Source: Muscardinus avellanarius (lineage: Eukaryota > Chordata > Mammalia > Rodentia > Gliridae). Taken from it: a DNA stretch of 64,000 nt. The stretch lies in NCBI GenBank assembly GCA_963383645.1, contig OY726558.1:186675634-186739633 (forward strand). Reading direction: 5' to 3'. Below, one piece after another: positions 47,833 to 63,812 of this stretch. The position numbers and the translations under genes are program-made. Each line of letters begins with the position of its first letter. Within the stretch, counting starts at the first letter, position 1. The notes beneath the pieces are model-generated. The model worked only from the letters and a program-made list of their open reading frames with translations, was not told the origin of the DNA and made no database searches.

Positions 47833-48050
47833 TTTTTTTTTTTTTTTTGCAGTACAGGGGATGGAACCCAGGGCCATTCTACCTCCAAGCTACACTCCCA
47901 GCCTTATTTTTAATTCTTTATTTTGAAACAGGCTCTCACTGAGTTACAAAGAGCCTCACGTAGTAGCTGAGGCTGTCCGCAAACTTCAATCCTCAGGTCT
48001 CAGCCTCCTGAATCCTGGGATGACAAGTGTCCGCCACCATGCCCGGCCAT
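47833..48050 (-). mobile_element. B1-dID SINE
   Basis: T16 tail start and complete body. The string tatatcacttt after it resembles catacatcactttttt before it, consistent with a duplicated target. Confidence 0.9.
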
Positions 48051-49257
48051 ATATCACTTTCAAATGCTACTTTCCTTTTTCTTTTGCAAATGAAACCAGC
48101 TCCAATTTTGCCAGCAACTATAATTGGACTAGACAGGCAACAAACCTGGTAGTTTTAAGAGGTGGACTAGCAAATACCTAAGGGTGTACATACACATACT
48201 ACTGGGATAGGTCTTATGGCTGATACAGGCCTCATGGGACAAGCTCTCCTGCAGGGCGGCCCCACTGTTCAGAATCAAGGGTCTGCACTGGCCACCCTTG
48301 CACGCCTGCTTGGATGTCCCAAAGAGGAACCTGTTCAAACAGTGTCCCTGCCTATTGACCCCATGGCCGTGCAGGTCCATCCTTCTGGTGGCCTCTTGTT
48401 CTTTCCTGTATCCTTCTACCCAACACTCTAAAGCTAAGCTCTTGAACTCCAGACACAAGTCTCTGGCCCCTCTGTGCATGTACCTTTGCCTCCTCTAATG
48501 CTTTATCTGAAACTACACCATGTAGCCATCCTACACAATGATGTCCTAAAACACTATGAGCTCCTGGGCTTCTTACCAGGTCGACCTCCTCCACTTCTCC
48601 ATGTGGTTTAGGAACCAGCTGGAAGCCTTTCCCAGCTTCCCCTGGCTGCCCCTTTAGCTGCTATGATCTGAAAACATAGTTAGCCAGCTCAAAAGCAACA
48701 GAAAACTTTAGAAATTTGCTTCAACTGAAAAATATGTTCAGGTCTGATAGCGAGATCTCTAGTGGTCTTGCTTAAATAAATTGCACCCATAATGTGCCAT
48801 CTACAACTTTTAAGACACTAGGAAGACCTGAGTACAGAGTTCTCCTAGAGTCCTCCTATCCCTCCCTACCCCACCATTTATTTTCATCTATAACTAATTA
48901 GCAAAAAAAAAAAAAAAAGACTCTAGTGAAGTCATTATTAAGTCTTTCCAAAGCCTTCAACTTGTCAAACCACGCCTTTCACTTGGCATCCCTATTTGAT
49001 CAGTTTAGATAAGTACACTATTATGAAATTATCACAAGCACAAGTGGTATGAACAAGTCATGGAGATTCCCAAGTGCTTCTGGAGCTGACTCTGGGCCCT
49101 GCAGACGAGCCTGCTCGCTAGCACACTTTGCAGAGGAAAGAGACAGGACCAGGGAGCCCAGAAGAGACAGCAGTGAACAGACTGAACAGGAGCAGCTGCT
49201 GACTTCTTTGTCCTTTCTAGACCATTTATCAGCATAAGAATTAAAAAAACAGGTAAA

Positions 49258-49432
49258 GGTGCTCACCATGGTGCTGTAGGCCTAGAGTTTCTGTATTTGA
49301 GAGGCTGAGATACGAGGATTGTAGGTTTGAGGACAGCCTCGATAATTTAGTGAGACTCTGTTTCAAAGCAAAAAATAAAAAGGGCTGGAGACTAACTAAG
49401 CTCAGAGGTAGAATATCCCTGAGTTCAGTTCC

Positions 49433-49473
<41 letters not shown>
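49258..49473 (+). mobile_element. B1-dID SINE with CA tail
   Basis: Diverged body followed by a CA run at 49436-49473. Confidence 0.85.
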
Positions 49474-49474
<1 letters not shown>

Positions 49475-49902
49475 CAACAACAGGCAAAAGCTCTCACTGA
49501 CCCATGGGGGGTTCAAGGGCAGGTCTAAGTGGCCATCTTAACTTTCAGCCTCACACATGTAGGTATAAAGCACTAGCAGCAATGTCTCCGGGTTCACCAA
49601 CTTCACCCACAATTCTCTTGAGAACAGAAAGCCTCATAGAGAGATTCCGATCAGGGAACACCATTGGCTTTCCACCTGATGGTTCACGGTGGTAGAGAGA
49701 CCTGGGGCCCTGGCACTGCCGGACACTGAATGGACACAGGGAGAGTGGACAGTCAATGCCAAGGGCAGGAGTCCTCACTGCAGCCCAACGTGGAGGAGGC
49801 GGCCCGTGTCCAGCCCTGGGACAGATACCGACAGGAGCGGACGGAGCAGGAATGTCCAGCAAGACTTCGCCAGGTGACCACAAGGGATTCAGAGAGCCTG
49901 CA

Positions 49903-49972
49903 GGGTGTGTGTGTGTGCGGGTGCCCACGCGTGCATGCGCGTGCGTGCGTGTGTGTGTGTGTGTATGTGCAT
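49903..49972. repeat. GT/GC-rich microsatellite
   Basis: Imperfect GT repeat with GTGC and CGCGTGC variants, an alternating purine-pyrimidine tract of the kind that can adopt Z-DNA. Confidence 0.85.
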
Positions 49973-50674
49973 GCGCTAACCAAATTACCAGCCTTGCTCA
50001 CTTATTCAACTGGGAATGATAACGTCTTCAAAGGAGAGACAAACAGACACATCACACATCCTTACACCCCCTTAAAATGAGCAGATGCGCCGCCACGCAC
50101 CCACTCAAAGACCCCGGGCAGGTCCAGCTAGCTGTCCAGAGGTTCGACTCTCATGCCTTAGGAAAGTTTTCAAAGCGGCTGACATGCCAACCTGGATTCA
50201 ACGAGAGCCCAACCAATTGCATATATTCCAGCCATAAACATTACTTCCCTCCCTTTACAGCTCAAATTTGAAAGGGTCACATATCAACAATTTAATTGCT
50301 CCTTGACCATAGGCATTTCTGTGTATCACATGTACACACATATACATATAATAAAGCAGCAATAGCCTGTGTTGTCTGAAGTCAAATATATCAAAACACC
50401 CATCTTCACAGAAAGAAATGTTAACACTAACAAAGTCTGGGAGGGATGGTTTACATACTCTATTGATTGTGTTCAATTTTAGCTGTTAATTTGACTTGGA
50501 CAGTCAAATTAAACAAAAGGATGTTTTAAATGAAAATGAGATTTATTCTGTGTACTTTATATATTATCTGTAGTATTTAACTGTAGCATGCCTATGCAAT
50601 TTTCTATAAAGAATGCGCTTCCAATTAATAAAAAATGTAGAATCTCCTCTGTTCATTTAGTTTTTTGTTTTGTT

Positions 50675-50877
50675 TTGTGGTACTTGGGATTGAACCTAGG
50701 GGCATTCTACCTCTGAGCTACACCGTCAGTCCCTTTTATTTTTTTGTTTAGAAACATGGTCTCACTAGGTTGCCGAAAGTCTTGTGTTGTTGAGGCTGTC
50801 TTCAAACCAGCGATCCTCCTATCTCAGTCTCTCAAGTACTGGGATTACAAGCAGGTGCTACGACGCCCTGCTTGACG
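50675..50877 (-). mobile_element. Old B1-dID SINE
   Basis: Starts with a GTTTT run; complete but diverged. Confidence 0.87.
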
Positions 50878-51536
50878 AAGTCTTCATTGCAAGCTTAAGC
50901 TCCAATCCAGAGATGTATATTTGCTTTGGTCAGAGCCAAATTTTATTCCTTGTTTACACAGTATTACTCCAGAGCTATGCAGGTCACCACCCAATTAAAT
51001 ATTCAGGAAGACCTCGTCCTCCACTTCCTGGTGCTCACACCCAGGAAATCAACAGTCAGGTACTCAGGGTTGAGAGCAGGCTTCTTACAAAGCCAAAGAT
51101 GACAGGCCTTGGAAATAGTACTTCCCAGGCTGGGGGATTTTACAAACCAGCAAAAAAGGTTCATCAACATTTTGGGGGAAGGTCTGTCTGCCTAATTCTA
51201 AAGACAATGAATAAGTAAATACATAAATGGCCAGTGCCACCATTTCTAAAAAATTTCTATCTAAAACATCACAGGTCATGTTACCTGGGCACTTACCTAG
51301 GTGGGCACCATATAAATAATTGACATGTTATTGAAGATAGTGTCATCAAAACACAGAAAGGGGCAGTTTGCTTCGCCCAGAGGAGTAGACCTCAAAAACA
51401 AAAATAAAAGTCTCCAACCCCTCACTTGACTGGCTGTGTGATCCAGGAGAAATTAAGCCAGCAGGATAACTGTTTGGGCCTCCTGGGAAGATGAGGGATT
51501 GTACAAATAAATAATTTAAAATGAGGTCAGGAGATG

Positions 51537-51779
51537 GGTGGGGTGGTACATGCCTGTGATCCCCACACTTGGGAGGCGGAGACAGGAGGGTGGCATGTCC
51601 GAGGCCAGCCTCAGCTTAGAGATTGAGAAACCCTCGGCAAATTAGCGAGATCCTGCTTCAAAATTTAAAAATAAAATATAAACTAAAAAGGGCTGGGGGT
51701 GTAGCTCGGAGGTGGAATAACCCTGGGTTCAATCCCTGGTACCGAATGAATGAATGAATGAATGAATGAATGAATGAAT
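51537..51779 (+). mobile_element. B1-dID SINE with GAAT tail
   Basis: Complete copy; the tail is a (GAAT)n repeat at 51744-51779. Confidence 0.9.
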
Positions 51780-52686
51780 AATAGAACTAGACTCAGCACA
51801 TGAGAGGCCACCACTGTTAGCTAGCAGCACTGCTATTCACAGGAAATCTGGCCCATAGAAGTCTTCGGCTTTACGTCCTAACTTAACAAGCCTTACATAA
51901 GGGCAAACCCACTCTAGAAAATCAAGATAGCCACGCAGAAAAGCTAAATAAACTCAGCCTGTGGCTAAAACAAAATGCAACGCCTTCCATCATCTTATCT
52001 TCTTATACTGAGTCTGTCGGCCACATACCACCTGGTGTTTGGGCAAGCTGCTGGAAAGCAGAGAACCGCTCCCTCGCCTGCGGATGGACTCGGTGCCGCC
52101 CGTGCGGCCCCCGTGACCGTCAGGTTCCCAGGACTCGCCTGGGCTCTGCTGGGTGCTGCGGAACACAGCCAGCCTGCTCACCTCTCCACACTAACACACT
52201 CTTCTTCCCCTGGCTTGCTCAACACCAGCTTTCCTCTGCTCTTCCTTTCCGTTCATTTTCTGTGTGCTCAGCTTCCTCTTTAGCCATCGGGGCTTCTGTG
52301 GGCCCTGACAGTGCCTCGCGGTCTCCGGGCGACCTCATCCACCATCATGGAACCAACTCCTACCTGCTACTGAGAGAGGCCAGGCGTCCCTCACGCTTCC
52401 GGCTACGCATGGCGCTCCTGCCTCTGGGGGCCTCAGAACTACCCCGAAATACCTGAGCTACCAGGGGCAGAGCTGGGGTTGGGAGTACGTAGCATGCTGA
52501 AGTCTTAACTATCATCCCAGCCCGGTGTCCTTTGTGTTCACACCACACTGTAATTGTTGCCTTTCTACTGGTCCCTCCCACCGCTCTGCAGCTCAGCAAA
52601 GAATTCCCCCGCACTCAGCTCCGATGCCCCACACCCAGCAATGAATGGAGAGAGTCTTCTTTTCTTTCTTTTTATTTTATTTTATT

Positions 52687-52792
52687 TTGTGGTACTGGGG
52701 ATGGAGCCTAGGGTGCATTCTAACCTCTGAGCTATACCCTTGGCTCTATTTTAATTCTTCATCTTCTTCTTCTTCTTTTTTTTTTTGTGTGT

Positions 52793-52840
<48 letters not shown>

Positions 52841-53152
52841 CGGAGACAGAACCCAGGGGCTTTCTACCTCTGGGCTACGCTCCCAGACCTATTTTATATT
52901 TTATTTGGAAACAGGGTCTCACTAAGTTGCTGAGGCTGGCTTCGAACCAGTATGATCCTCCTGTCTCAGCCTCCCGAGTACTGGGATTATAAGCATGCAC
53001 CACCGCACGCGGCTCTATTCTTTATTTTGAAACAGGGTCTCGCTAAGTTGTAGAGAGCCTCACTAGGTAGCTCAGGCTGGCTGTGAACCTGCGATCCTCT
53101 GTCTCAGCCTCCCAAGTACTGGGTTACATGCATGCGCCACCACGCCCAGCTT
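52687..53152 (-). mobile_element. SINE interrupted by a second SINE
   Basis: Outer minus-strand copy: dID at 52687-52750 and B1 at 53014-53152, bracketed by agtcttcttttctt (near 52650) and agtctccttttctt (near 53153). Inner minus-strand copy at about 52760-53013 with a CTT run and a GT repeat (52785-52838) as its tail. Confidence 0.87.
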
Positions 53153-53341
53153 AGTCTCCTTTTCTTAATCTAAAGAATTAGGAACTCCTTTCACGAAATA
53201 CATTTATATTAGAAATAATGTTTTCCTTTTCAGAGAAGTGTCAAGCTTCTCTACAATATATCTACTTGTAAATATAGTCATAATACATATCGGCTCATCA
53301 AATATTACAAATACATTTGGACTGTTAAATTTATTATTAAG

Positions 53342-53530
53342 AGCTGGGAACGGTGGCGCATGCCACCGTTGTAATTCCAGTATCTGGGAGGCTGAGCTAA
53401 GAGTAGGTTCTAAGCCAGCCTCACTAAGCAATTTAGTGAGACCATATTTCCAAATAAATAATAAAAATGGCTGGGGGGGGCAGAGCTCAGAGGTAGAATG
53501 TCCAAGGGCTCAACCCCCAGTACCGTAAGC
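53342..53530 (+). mobile_element. B1-dID SINE with short internal inverted duplication
   Basis: cggtggcgcatgccaccgtt forms a small hairpin (ggtggc and gccacc) at the start of B1, where the usual gcctgtaatcc is altered. Confidence 0.85.
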
Positions 53531-53785
53531 AAAACAAAAATCATTATTAAAATGATCATTTCTAACAATTACCAAATTTTAATTAAAATGCTATTAAAAG
53601 GTTACAAATATGGCATGTACTGACAATCCAAGCACTATTCTAGGAAAATGACTAAATAGATTCATACTCTTGGTATTTGTTCAAATATAATGAAGTCTTC
53701 AAACACCTGAAAATGTGAATCTCTATACAGAATGTGATCTCTGCTATACTTTTGTCCTTTACCCAAATACATCACCCCCCCCCCC

Positions 53786-54355
53786 CAGTACTGGGGGTGG
53801 AACCCTGGGGTATTCTACCTCCAAGCTACATCCCAGCCCTATTTTTTTATTCTTTATTTTGAAACAGGGTCTCACTGAGTTGCAAAGGGCCTCACTACGT
53901 AGCTGAAGCTGTCTGCAAACCACGATCCTCCTGTCTCAGCCTCCCAAATGCTGGATTATAAGCGTGCACCCCTACACCTGGCTCCCCCAGCCCTATTTTG
54001 AAGTCTTTACGTTTTTTTATTTTTAATTTTTTTTGGTGGTACTGGGGTTCCTGGAAGCCCTTCTACCTCTGGGCTACACTCCCAGACCTATTTTTACATT
54101 TTTATTTGGAAACAGGGTCTCTTAAGCCTGTGTGCGCGGCTGGCTTCGAACCTGCGCGATCCTCCTGTCTCTGCCTCCCAAGCGTGGGGATGACAAGCGT
54201 GCGCCACCACACCCGGCTTCTTTACTTTTTTTAAACAGAGTCACAGTAAGCTGCAGAAGGCCTCACTATTTAGCTGAGGCTGTCTGTGAACCGTGATCCT
54301 CCTGTCTCAGCCTCCCAAGTACTAGGATTATAGGCGTGCACCACCACACTCAGCT
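53786..54355 (-). mobile_element. Dimeric B1-dID SINE with a nested altered-tail SINE
   Basis: Outer element: dID plus B1 (53786-53984), the start of a second unit (cccagccctattttgaagtc), and the rest of a second B1 (54218-54355). An altered-tail SINE (54035-54217; ggtactggggttcctggaag) sits between similar gtctttac and tctttac strings. The outer layout matches the dimer at 2323-2701. Confidence 0.8.
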
Positions 54356-54611
54356 AATATATCATCTTTTGAAGTCCAAGTTCCCACTCAAAGGATCCCT
54401 CTCCTTATCAATTTCTCATGTCTGAGGTCTAGATAAAAATCTTCTTATTGTATGCATTTTAATTTCTATTTTCATAAAAACATCCAGTTTTAAACTGTAA
54501 AGATCCACTCTATCTTGATAGAGGACCTGGTTATAGGAATACTGTTAACACAAAGTGGTTAGAGTTTTTGAAAAGGCAAAAGAAATCAAACATTTGAAGA
54601 GCACTTACTTT

Positions 54612-54817
54612 TTTTATTGTTGTACTAAGGAAAAAAACTCAAGGGCATTCTACCCCTGAGCCACACCTTCAGCCCTATTTTTTATTCTTTATTTTGAAAC
54701 AGGGTCTCACTGAGTTGCAAAGGGCCTCACAAGTAGCTGAGGCTGTCCGCGAACCGCGGTCTTCCTGTCTCAGCCTCCCGAATGCTGGGATTACAAGTGT
54801 GTGCCACCACGCCCGGC
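54612..54817 (-). mobile_element. B1-dID SINE
   Basis: Complete copy flanked by gagcactt and gagcacttt. Confidence 0.9.
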
Positions 54818-59308
<4,491 letters not shown>

Positions 59309-59679
59309 TCAAAACAACATTTTAAATGCATATGTATTTAATATATTATGCATTCATATGAAATATACCGATGTCAGTGGCAAACAAAAAGAAAATAGGA
59401 TGATACCTAAAGAGAAATAAAAATACCACCAAATGGTACCGAGCAGGGAATTACAATGTGGCCCTGATTAAAAAAAAAAAAAAACCGGGGTGGGGGAGAG
59501 TCTCGTGACAGTATCAGGAAGGGTTGGAGGATCTTATCATTTCTTTTAGAATGTTCCTTCATTTCTAGATCCCACCTAGGACTTCAATCTAAGTGCTACA
59601 CAGGTGAACAACTGCAAACTGTATAGATCAGTCCTAATTAAGACCAAAATTAATTTTGCAAAGTGTTTGTTTTTTGTCT

Positions 59680-59875
59680 TGATGGTACTGGGGATCAAGC
59701 CCAAGGGCATTCTACTTCCCAGCTATGCCACCAGCCCCGTTTTATTGTTTACTTTGAAACAGGGTCTCGCTAAGTTGCAGAGGGCCTAAGTTGCCAAGGC
59801 TGGCCATGAGCTTGCGATCCTCCTGTCTCAGCCTCCCAAGTACAGGGATGACAGGCATGCACCATCACGCTCAGC
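59680..59875 (-). mobile_element. B1-dID SINE
   Basis: Complete copy (gatggtactggggatcaagc through ccatcacgctcagct). Confidence 0.88.
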
Positions 59876-60196
59876 TGCATTTTTTAATAAATTTAATTGT
59901 AACCTTTGTGTCCGCCCCCCCCCCCAACACACACACACCGCAAGATGGTTCATCGCACCTCACACTTTAGGGCAAATGAGATGCTTCTAAGTCATGAATA
60001 TACTATTGAGGTTCAAGAGGTTATTTTCAGACAGGCACCCAGCCTGACAAACACAGATGTAAAGATCCAAAAAGATCAGAGGGATGGAGGCGGGAGACAG
60101 GCACAACACTTAACACCTAAATGTCACTTCCTATCACGAGTTCTAACTCCCCTGTCAAGTAGAATTCGAGAAAACTGTATCATAAAGGGCTCGGAA

Positions 60197-60518
60197 GCTG
60201 GGTGTGGTGGTACTCACTTGTAATCCCCTCACTTGAGAGGCTGACACAGGAGGGTCTCAGATTTGCTGCCACCCTCAGTTATTTAGTGAGACCCTTGGCA
60301 ACTTAGTGAGACCCTGTTTCAGAATAAAGAATAAAAAGTAGTGCTGGAGTCGAGCATGGTGGCACACACCTGTAATCCCCGCACTTGGGAGGTGGAGACA
60401 GGAGGATCGCACAGATCCGAAGCCAGCCTCGCTGGCTTGAGACCCTGTTTCCAAATAAAATATAAAATAGGTCTGGGAGTGTAGCCCGGAGGTAGAAGGG
60501 TTCCATCCCCAGTACCGC

Positions 60519-60546
<28 letters not shown>
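60197..60546 (+). mobile_element. B1 interrupted or followed by an altered-type SINE
   Basis: A B1 with the start of its dID (60197-60350, ending agtgctggagt), then a second SINE with the GC-rich type linker (60352-60515) and an A26 tail to 60546. The second copy has lost the gcttccaggaa string and reads gaagggttccatccccagta instead. Confidence 0.85.
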
Positions 60547-60549
<3 letters not shown>

Positions 60550-61191
60550 CAGAAACGGAAGGTCAAAACTGGTTTCTAATAAAGACCTATTAATTCCAAT
60601 GACTGCATTTAAAAAATTGAAGCTACACACAGACAGCCTATGTTGATGCAGGCAAATGTGTTTTGTGTTTCTCTCGGCCTCTAAACTGATGTTTTGAGGA
60701 GCTACAGGTGGGATGTGCAGCGTCGGAGTGCTCTTCTTCGGTGATCTGAAGCAACTGGTGTGGAATTGTCAGTCAGAGGCTGGTACTGAGCTCTGTGACC
60801 CTGCAGCTTCCTCTGGGTGCTGGGACCTGCCAGGAAGTGCAGGGCGTGCAAGTCAGATATAAACTGGGCTTCAATTTTCCTGTCTAAGACTCGGACTCCA
60901 GGAAGCGTCTATTAGTGACATCTTTGGCAGGCCCAGTGACACCTGTTCTTAGCCTCTAATGTCACCTGCTTTAGAGAATTGTCTGGAGGATTATAAATAG
61001 GTCCAGGCCCATGAAAGAAGCTAGCCAGAATGCTTGGCACTTTTTAATGGGTGCTCAAAAGCACACAAACACAGGGTGTGATGATCGCTCTTGCAGGTTC
61101 TGTAGCGTGCCACCCAGGAGGAAGTACAACGTGTTAAATTGCAGATTCTGGCTCAGGAGCTCGAGGGACAGGGCTTGAGCAGCTACATGTC

Positions 61192-61195
<4 letters not shown>

Positions 61196-61228
<33 letters not shown>
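61196..61228. repeat. TGTC microsatellite
   Basis: About 7 TGTC units passing into TC. Confidence 0.95.
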
Positions 61229-61234
<6 letters not shown>

Positions 61235-61235
61235 T

Positions 61236-61415
61236 TTTTGCTATACTGGGGGATGAAACCCAGGGGCATTCTACCTCCAAGCTACATCCTCAGCCCCTTA
61301 TTCTTTACTTTGAAACAGGGTCTCACTGAGTTGCAAAGGGCCTAAGTAGCTCAGGCGAACCGGGATCCTCCTGTCTCAGCCTCCTAAATGCTGGGATTAC
61401 AAGCTTGTGCCCTGC
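61236..61415 (-). mobile_element. B1-dID SINE
   Basis: Copy with a deletion in the middle of B1; starts ctatactgggggatgaaacc. Confidence 0.85.
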
Positions 61416-61461
61416 TGAGCAGATGCATTTCTTTTCTTTTTTGTGTGTCTCTTTTCTTTTC

Positions 61462-61693
61462 CTTTCTTTCTTTCTTTCTTTCCTTCCTTCCTTCCTTCCT
61501 TCCTTTCTTTCTTTTGCAGTACTGGGGATGGAACCCAGGGGCATTCTACCTCTGAGCTACACCCCCAGCCCTGTGTTTTTTTTAATTCTTATTTTGAAAC
61601 AGGGTCTAAGTAGCTGAGGCTGTTCTTGAACCATGATCCTCCTGTCTTAGCCTCCCAAATGCTGGGATTACAAGCGTGTGCACTGCACACTTG
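61462..61693 (-). mobile_element. B1-dID SINE with TTCC/TTTC tail
   Basis: A TTTC and TTCC run at 61462-61515 is followed by a SINE body with a shortened B1. Confidence 0.87.
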
Positions 61694-62010
61694 GCCCCGG
61701 AGGGCCAAGAGGCCAGGTGAATATTCATCTGCCATGCTTCAAGGGTATTAGAATCAGGTGGACAAAATGTTTCCCCTATATATTCTTTTGGACTTTGTGG
61801 CCAATCTGGTCATTTTTTAACTTCTCAAGGTACCAATACCAAAAGGAAAAATATGTTAAAAAACATTAAAGATAGATAGCATGAAGACGTTTCTGGCTTC
61901 TTCAATGTAAGAGGTTTAATTTTGCAACACAGGCAAGATTCAAACACACAGAGCATGGCACAGCTTAAAAAATACTAAGAACAATATTGCAATTTTTTTT
62001 ATTATATGTG

Positions 62011-62345
62011 GTACTGGGGATGAAACCCAGGGGCATTTGAGCTCTGAGCTACACCCCCAGCCCGATTTTTTTTGTGTGTGTGGTACTGGGGTTCCTGGAA
62101 GCCCTTCTTCCTCCGGGCTACACTCCCAGACCTATTTTATATTTTTGAAACAGGGTCTCTTACGCCAGCGCGGCTGGCTTCGAACCTGCGCAATCCTCCT
62201 GTCTCCGCCTCCCAAGCGCGGGGATTACAAGCGTGTGCCACCACGCCCGGCTCCAGCCCGATTTTTTTATCATGAAACGGTGTCTTACTAAGTTGTGGAG
62301 GGCCTCACTTAGCAGCTCTCAGGCTCCCAAGTGCTGGGATTACAA
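62011..62345 (-). mobile_element. B1-dID SINE split by a nested SINE
   Basis: Outer antisense copy: dID at 62011-62060 and B1 at 62269-62345. The inner antisense altered-tail SINE (about 62073-62252) is bracketed by the perfect 16-bp duplication ccagcccgattttttt at 62057-62072 and 62253-62268. Confidence 0.93.
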
Positions 62346-62346
62346 G

Positions 62347-62505
62347 TGTGCACCACCATGCCTGGCTTTTATTTTTTATTTTGAAGCAGGGTCTCGCTGA
62401 GTTGCTGACAGCCTCGCTAAGTTGTTGAGACTGGCCTAGAACCTGCAATTCTCTTGTCTCAGCCTCCCAAGTACTGAAACTACAACCGTGTACCACCATG
62501 CCTGG
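62347..62505 (-). mobile_element. Antisense B1 directly before the VNTR
   Basis: B1 body with linker (ttttattttgaagcagggtc) but no dID part, ending ccaccatgcctggcc. The VNTR starts within about six bases. Together with the preceding copy it may form one dimeric B1 SINE. Confidence 0.85.
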
Positions 62506-62510
62506 CCAAC

Positions 62511-63445
62511 AAGGCCGGGATCAGAGCCTGCCATGAGGCAAGGCCAGTGCCGGGGCCAGCGAGGCCGGGGTCGGAGACTGCCAAAGAGTGAGGCCAGTGC
62601 CGGGGTCAGTGAGGCCGGCCTTGGAGCCTGCCATGAGGCAAGGCTGGTGCAGAGGCCAGTGAGGCCGGGATCGGAGCCTTCCGAGGGGTGAGGCTAGTGC
62701 CGGGGTCAGCGTGGCCGGGATCGGAGCCTGCCGTGAGGCAAGGCCAGTGCTGGGGCCTCCGAGGCCAGGATTGGAGCCTGCCAAGGGGTGAGGCTGGTGT
62801 TGGGGCCAGCGAGGCCAGCTGGGATTGGAGCCTGCTGTGAGGCAAGGTCAGTGCAGGGGCCAGTGAGGCCAGGATCAGAGCCTTCAGAGGGGTGAGGTCA
62901 GTGCCAGGTTCAGCGAGGCCAGGATCGGAGCCTACCGTGAGGCAAAGCCAGTGCTGGGACCTACAAGGCCGAGATCAGAGTCTGCCGAGGGGTGAGGCCG
63001 GTGTCAGGGCCAGCGAGGCTGGGCTCAGAGCCTGCCATGAGGCAAGGCCAGTGCAGGGGCCAGTGAGGCCGGGATCAGAGCCTTGTGAGGGGTGAGGACT
63101 GTGCCAGGATCAGCGAGGCCGGGATTGGAGCCTGACCTGAGGCAAGGCCGGTGCTGGGGCCACGGAGGCCGGGATCAGAGCCTGCCATGCAGTGAGGCCG
63201 GTGCTGATGTCAGCAAGGCCGGGATCGGTGCCTGCCATTTGGTGAGGCCGTAACTGGAGCCAGAGAGGCCGAGATAGGAGCTAGCCTAAAGGCAAAGCAG
63301 GTGCTGGGGCCTACAAGGCTGGGATCGGAGCCTGCCACGAGGCAAGGCCGGTACTGGAGCCAGTGAGGCCGGGATCAGAGTCTACCAGGTGGCCAGGCCA
63401 GTGCCAGGGCCTTCAAGAGTGGGATCGGAACTTGCAAAGCGGCAT
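62511..63445. repeat. GC-rich VNTR, 50-bp unit, about 18.7 copies
   Basis: The unit approximates aggccgggatcggagcctgc followed by a variable 30-base part. Two versions of the middle alternate (tgaggcaaggc and ggggtgaggc), and the ends (gcaggggccagtg, gtgccaggttcagcg, gtgctggggcct, gtgtcagggccagcg) recur every fourth unit, giving a 200-bp higher-order period. Unit length is nearly constant; one unit is four bases longer. The plus strand is G-rich. Long frames are open through it on both strands only because of the repeat. Confidence 0.95.
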
Positions 63446-63812
63446 ACACAGAGAAATATCACAGAAAATTAAAAAATCGGATGCTTTCCCTAATATTCAA
63501 AATTAGGAAGAAATGGGTAATAGAAGGGAATCTAGTGGAAGAAGGGGCCCTATGGAGGAGCAATTAAGGTGACCAATCAGAGAGGATGGGATGGGAGAAG
63601 ATGGAATCTCTTTAAAGCACATGATGTACGTAAACAAATATATCAATGTTAAACACTAAATCAAGCATGGGATTGAGGGAGGGGGAGGGAATGGGATGGG
63701 GATTGGATAAAGGTTGATTGGATGATTTGTACTTGGATATCCTAACAAATCTTGTAATCCATTGTGATGTTCGACTACAATGCACCAATAATATATTAAA
63801 AAAATAAATAAA
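63446..63812 (+). mobile_element. L1 3' end with A-rich tail, joined to the VNTR
   Basis: From about 63458 the sequence follows the L1 no. 2 end: last codons of ORF2 (atgctttccctaatattcaa), 3' UTR (gaagaaatgggtaatagaag, gttaaacactaaatcaagca, gagggaatgggatgggg) and terminus caccaataatatattaaaaa. There is no L1 sequence upstream of the ORF2 end; the VNTR takes its place. Clearly diverged from L1 no. 2. Confidence 0.9.

Noticed and set aside
62521..63095. Repeated open frames through the VNTR on both strands
   Set aside because: The frames are a by-product of a 50-bp repeat; no signal peptide, start context or codon bias supports a repeat protein.
62511..63445. CRISPR-like array
   Set aside because: Units abut with no unique spacers, and the genome is mammalian. 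It is a minisatellite.
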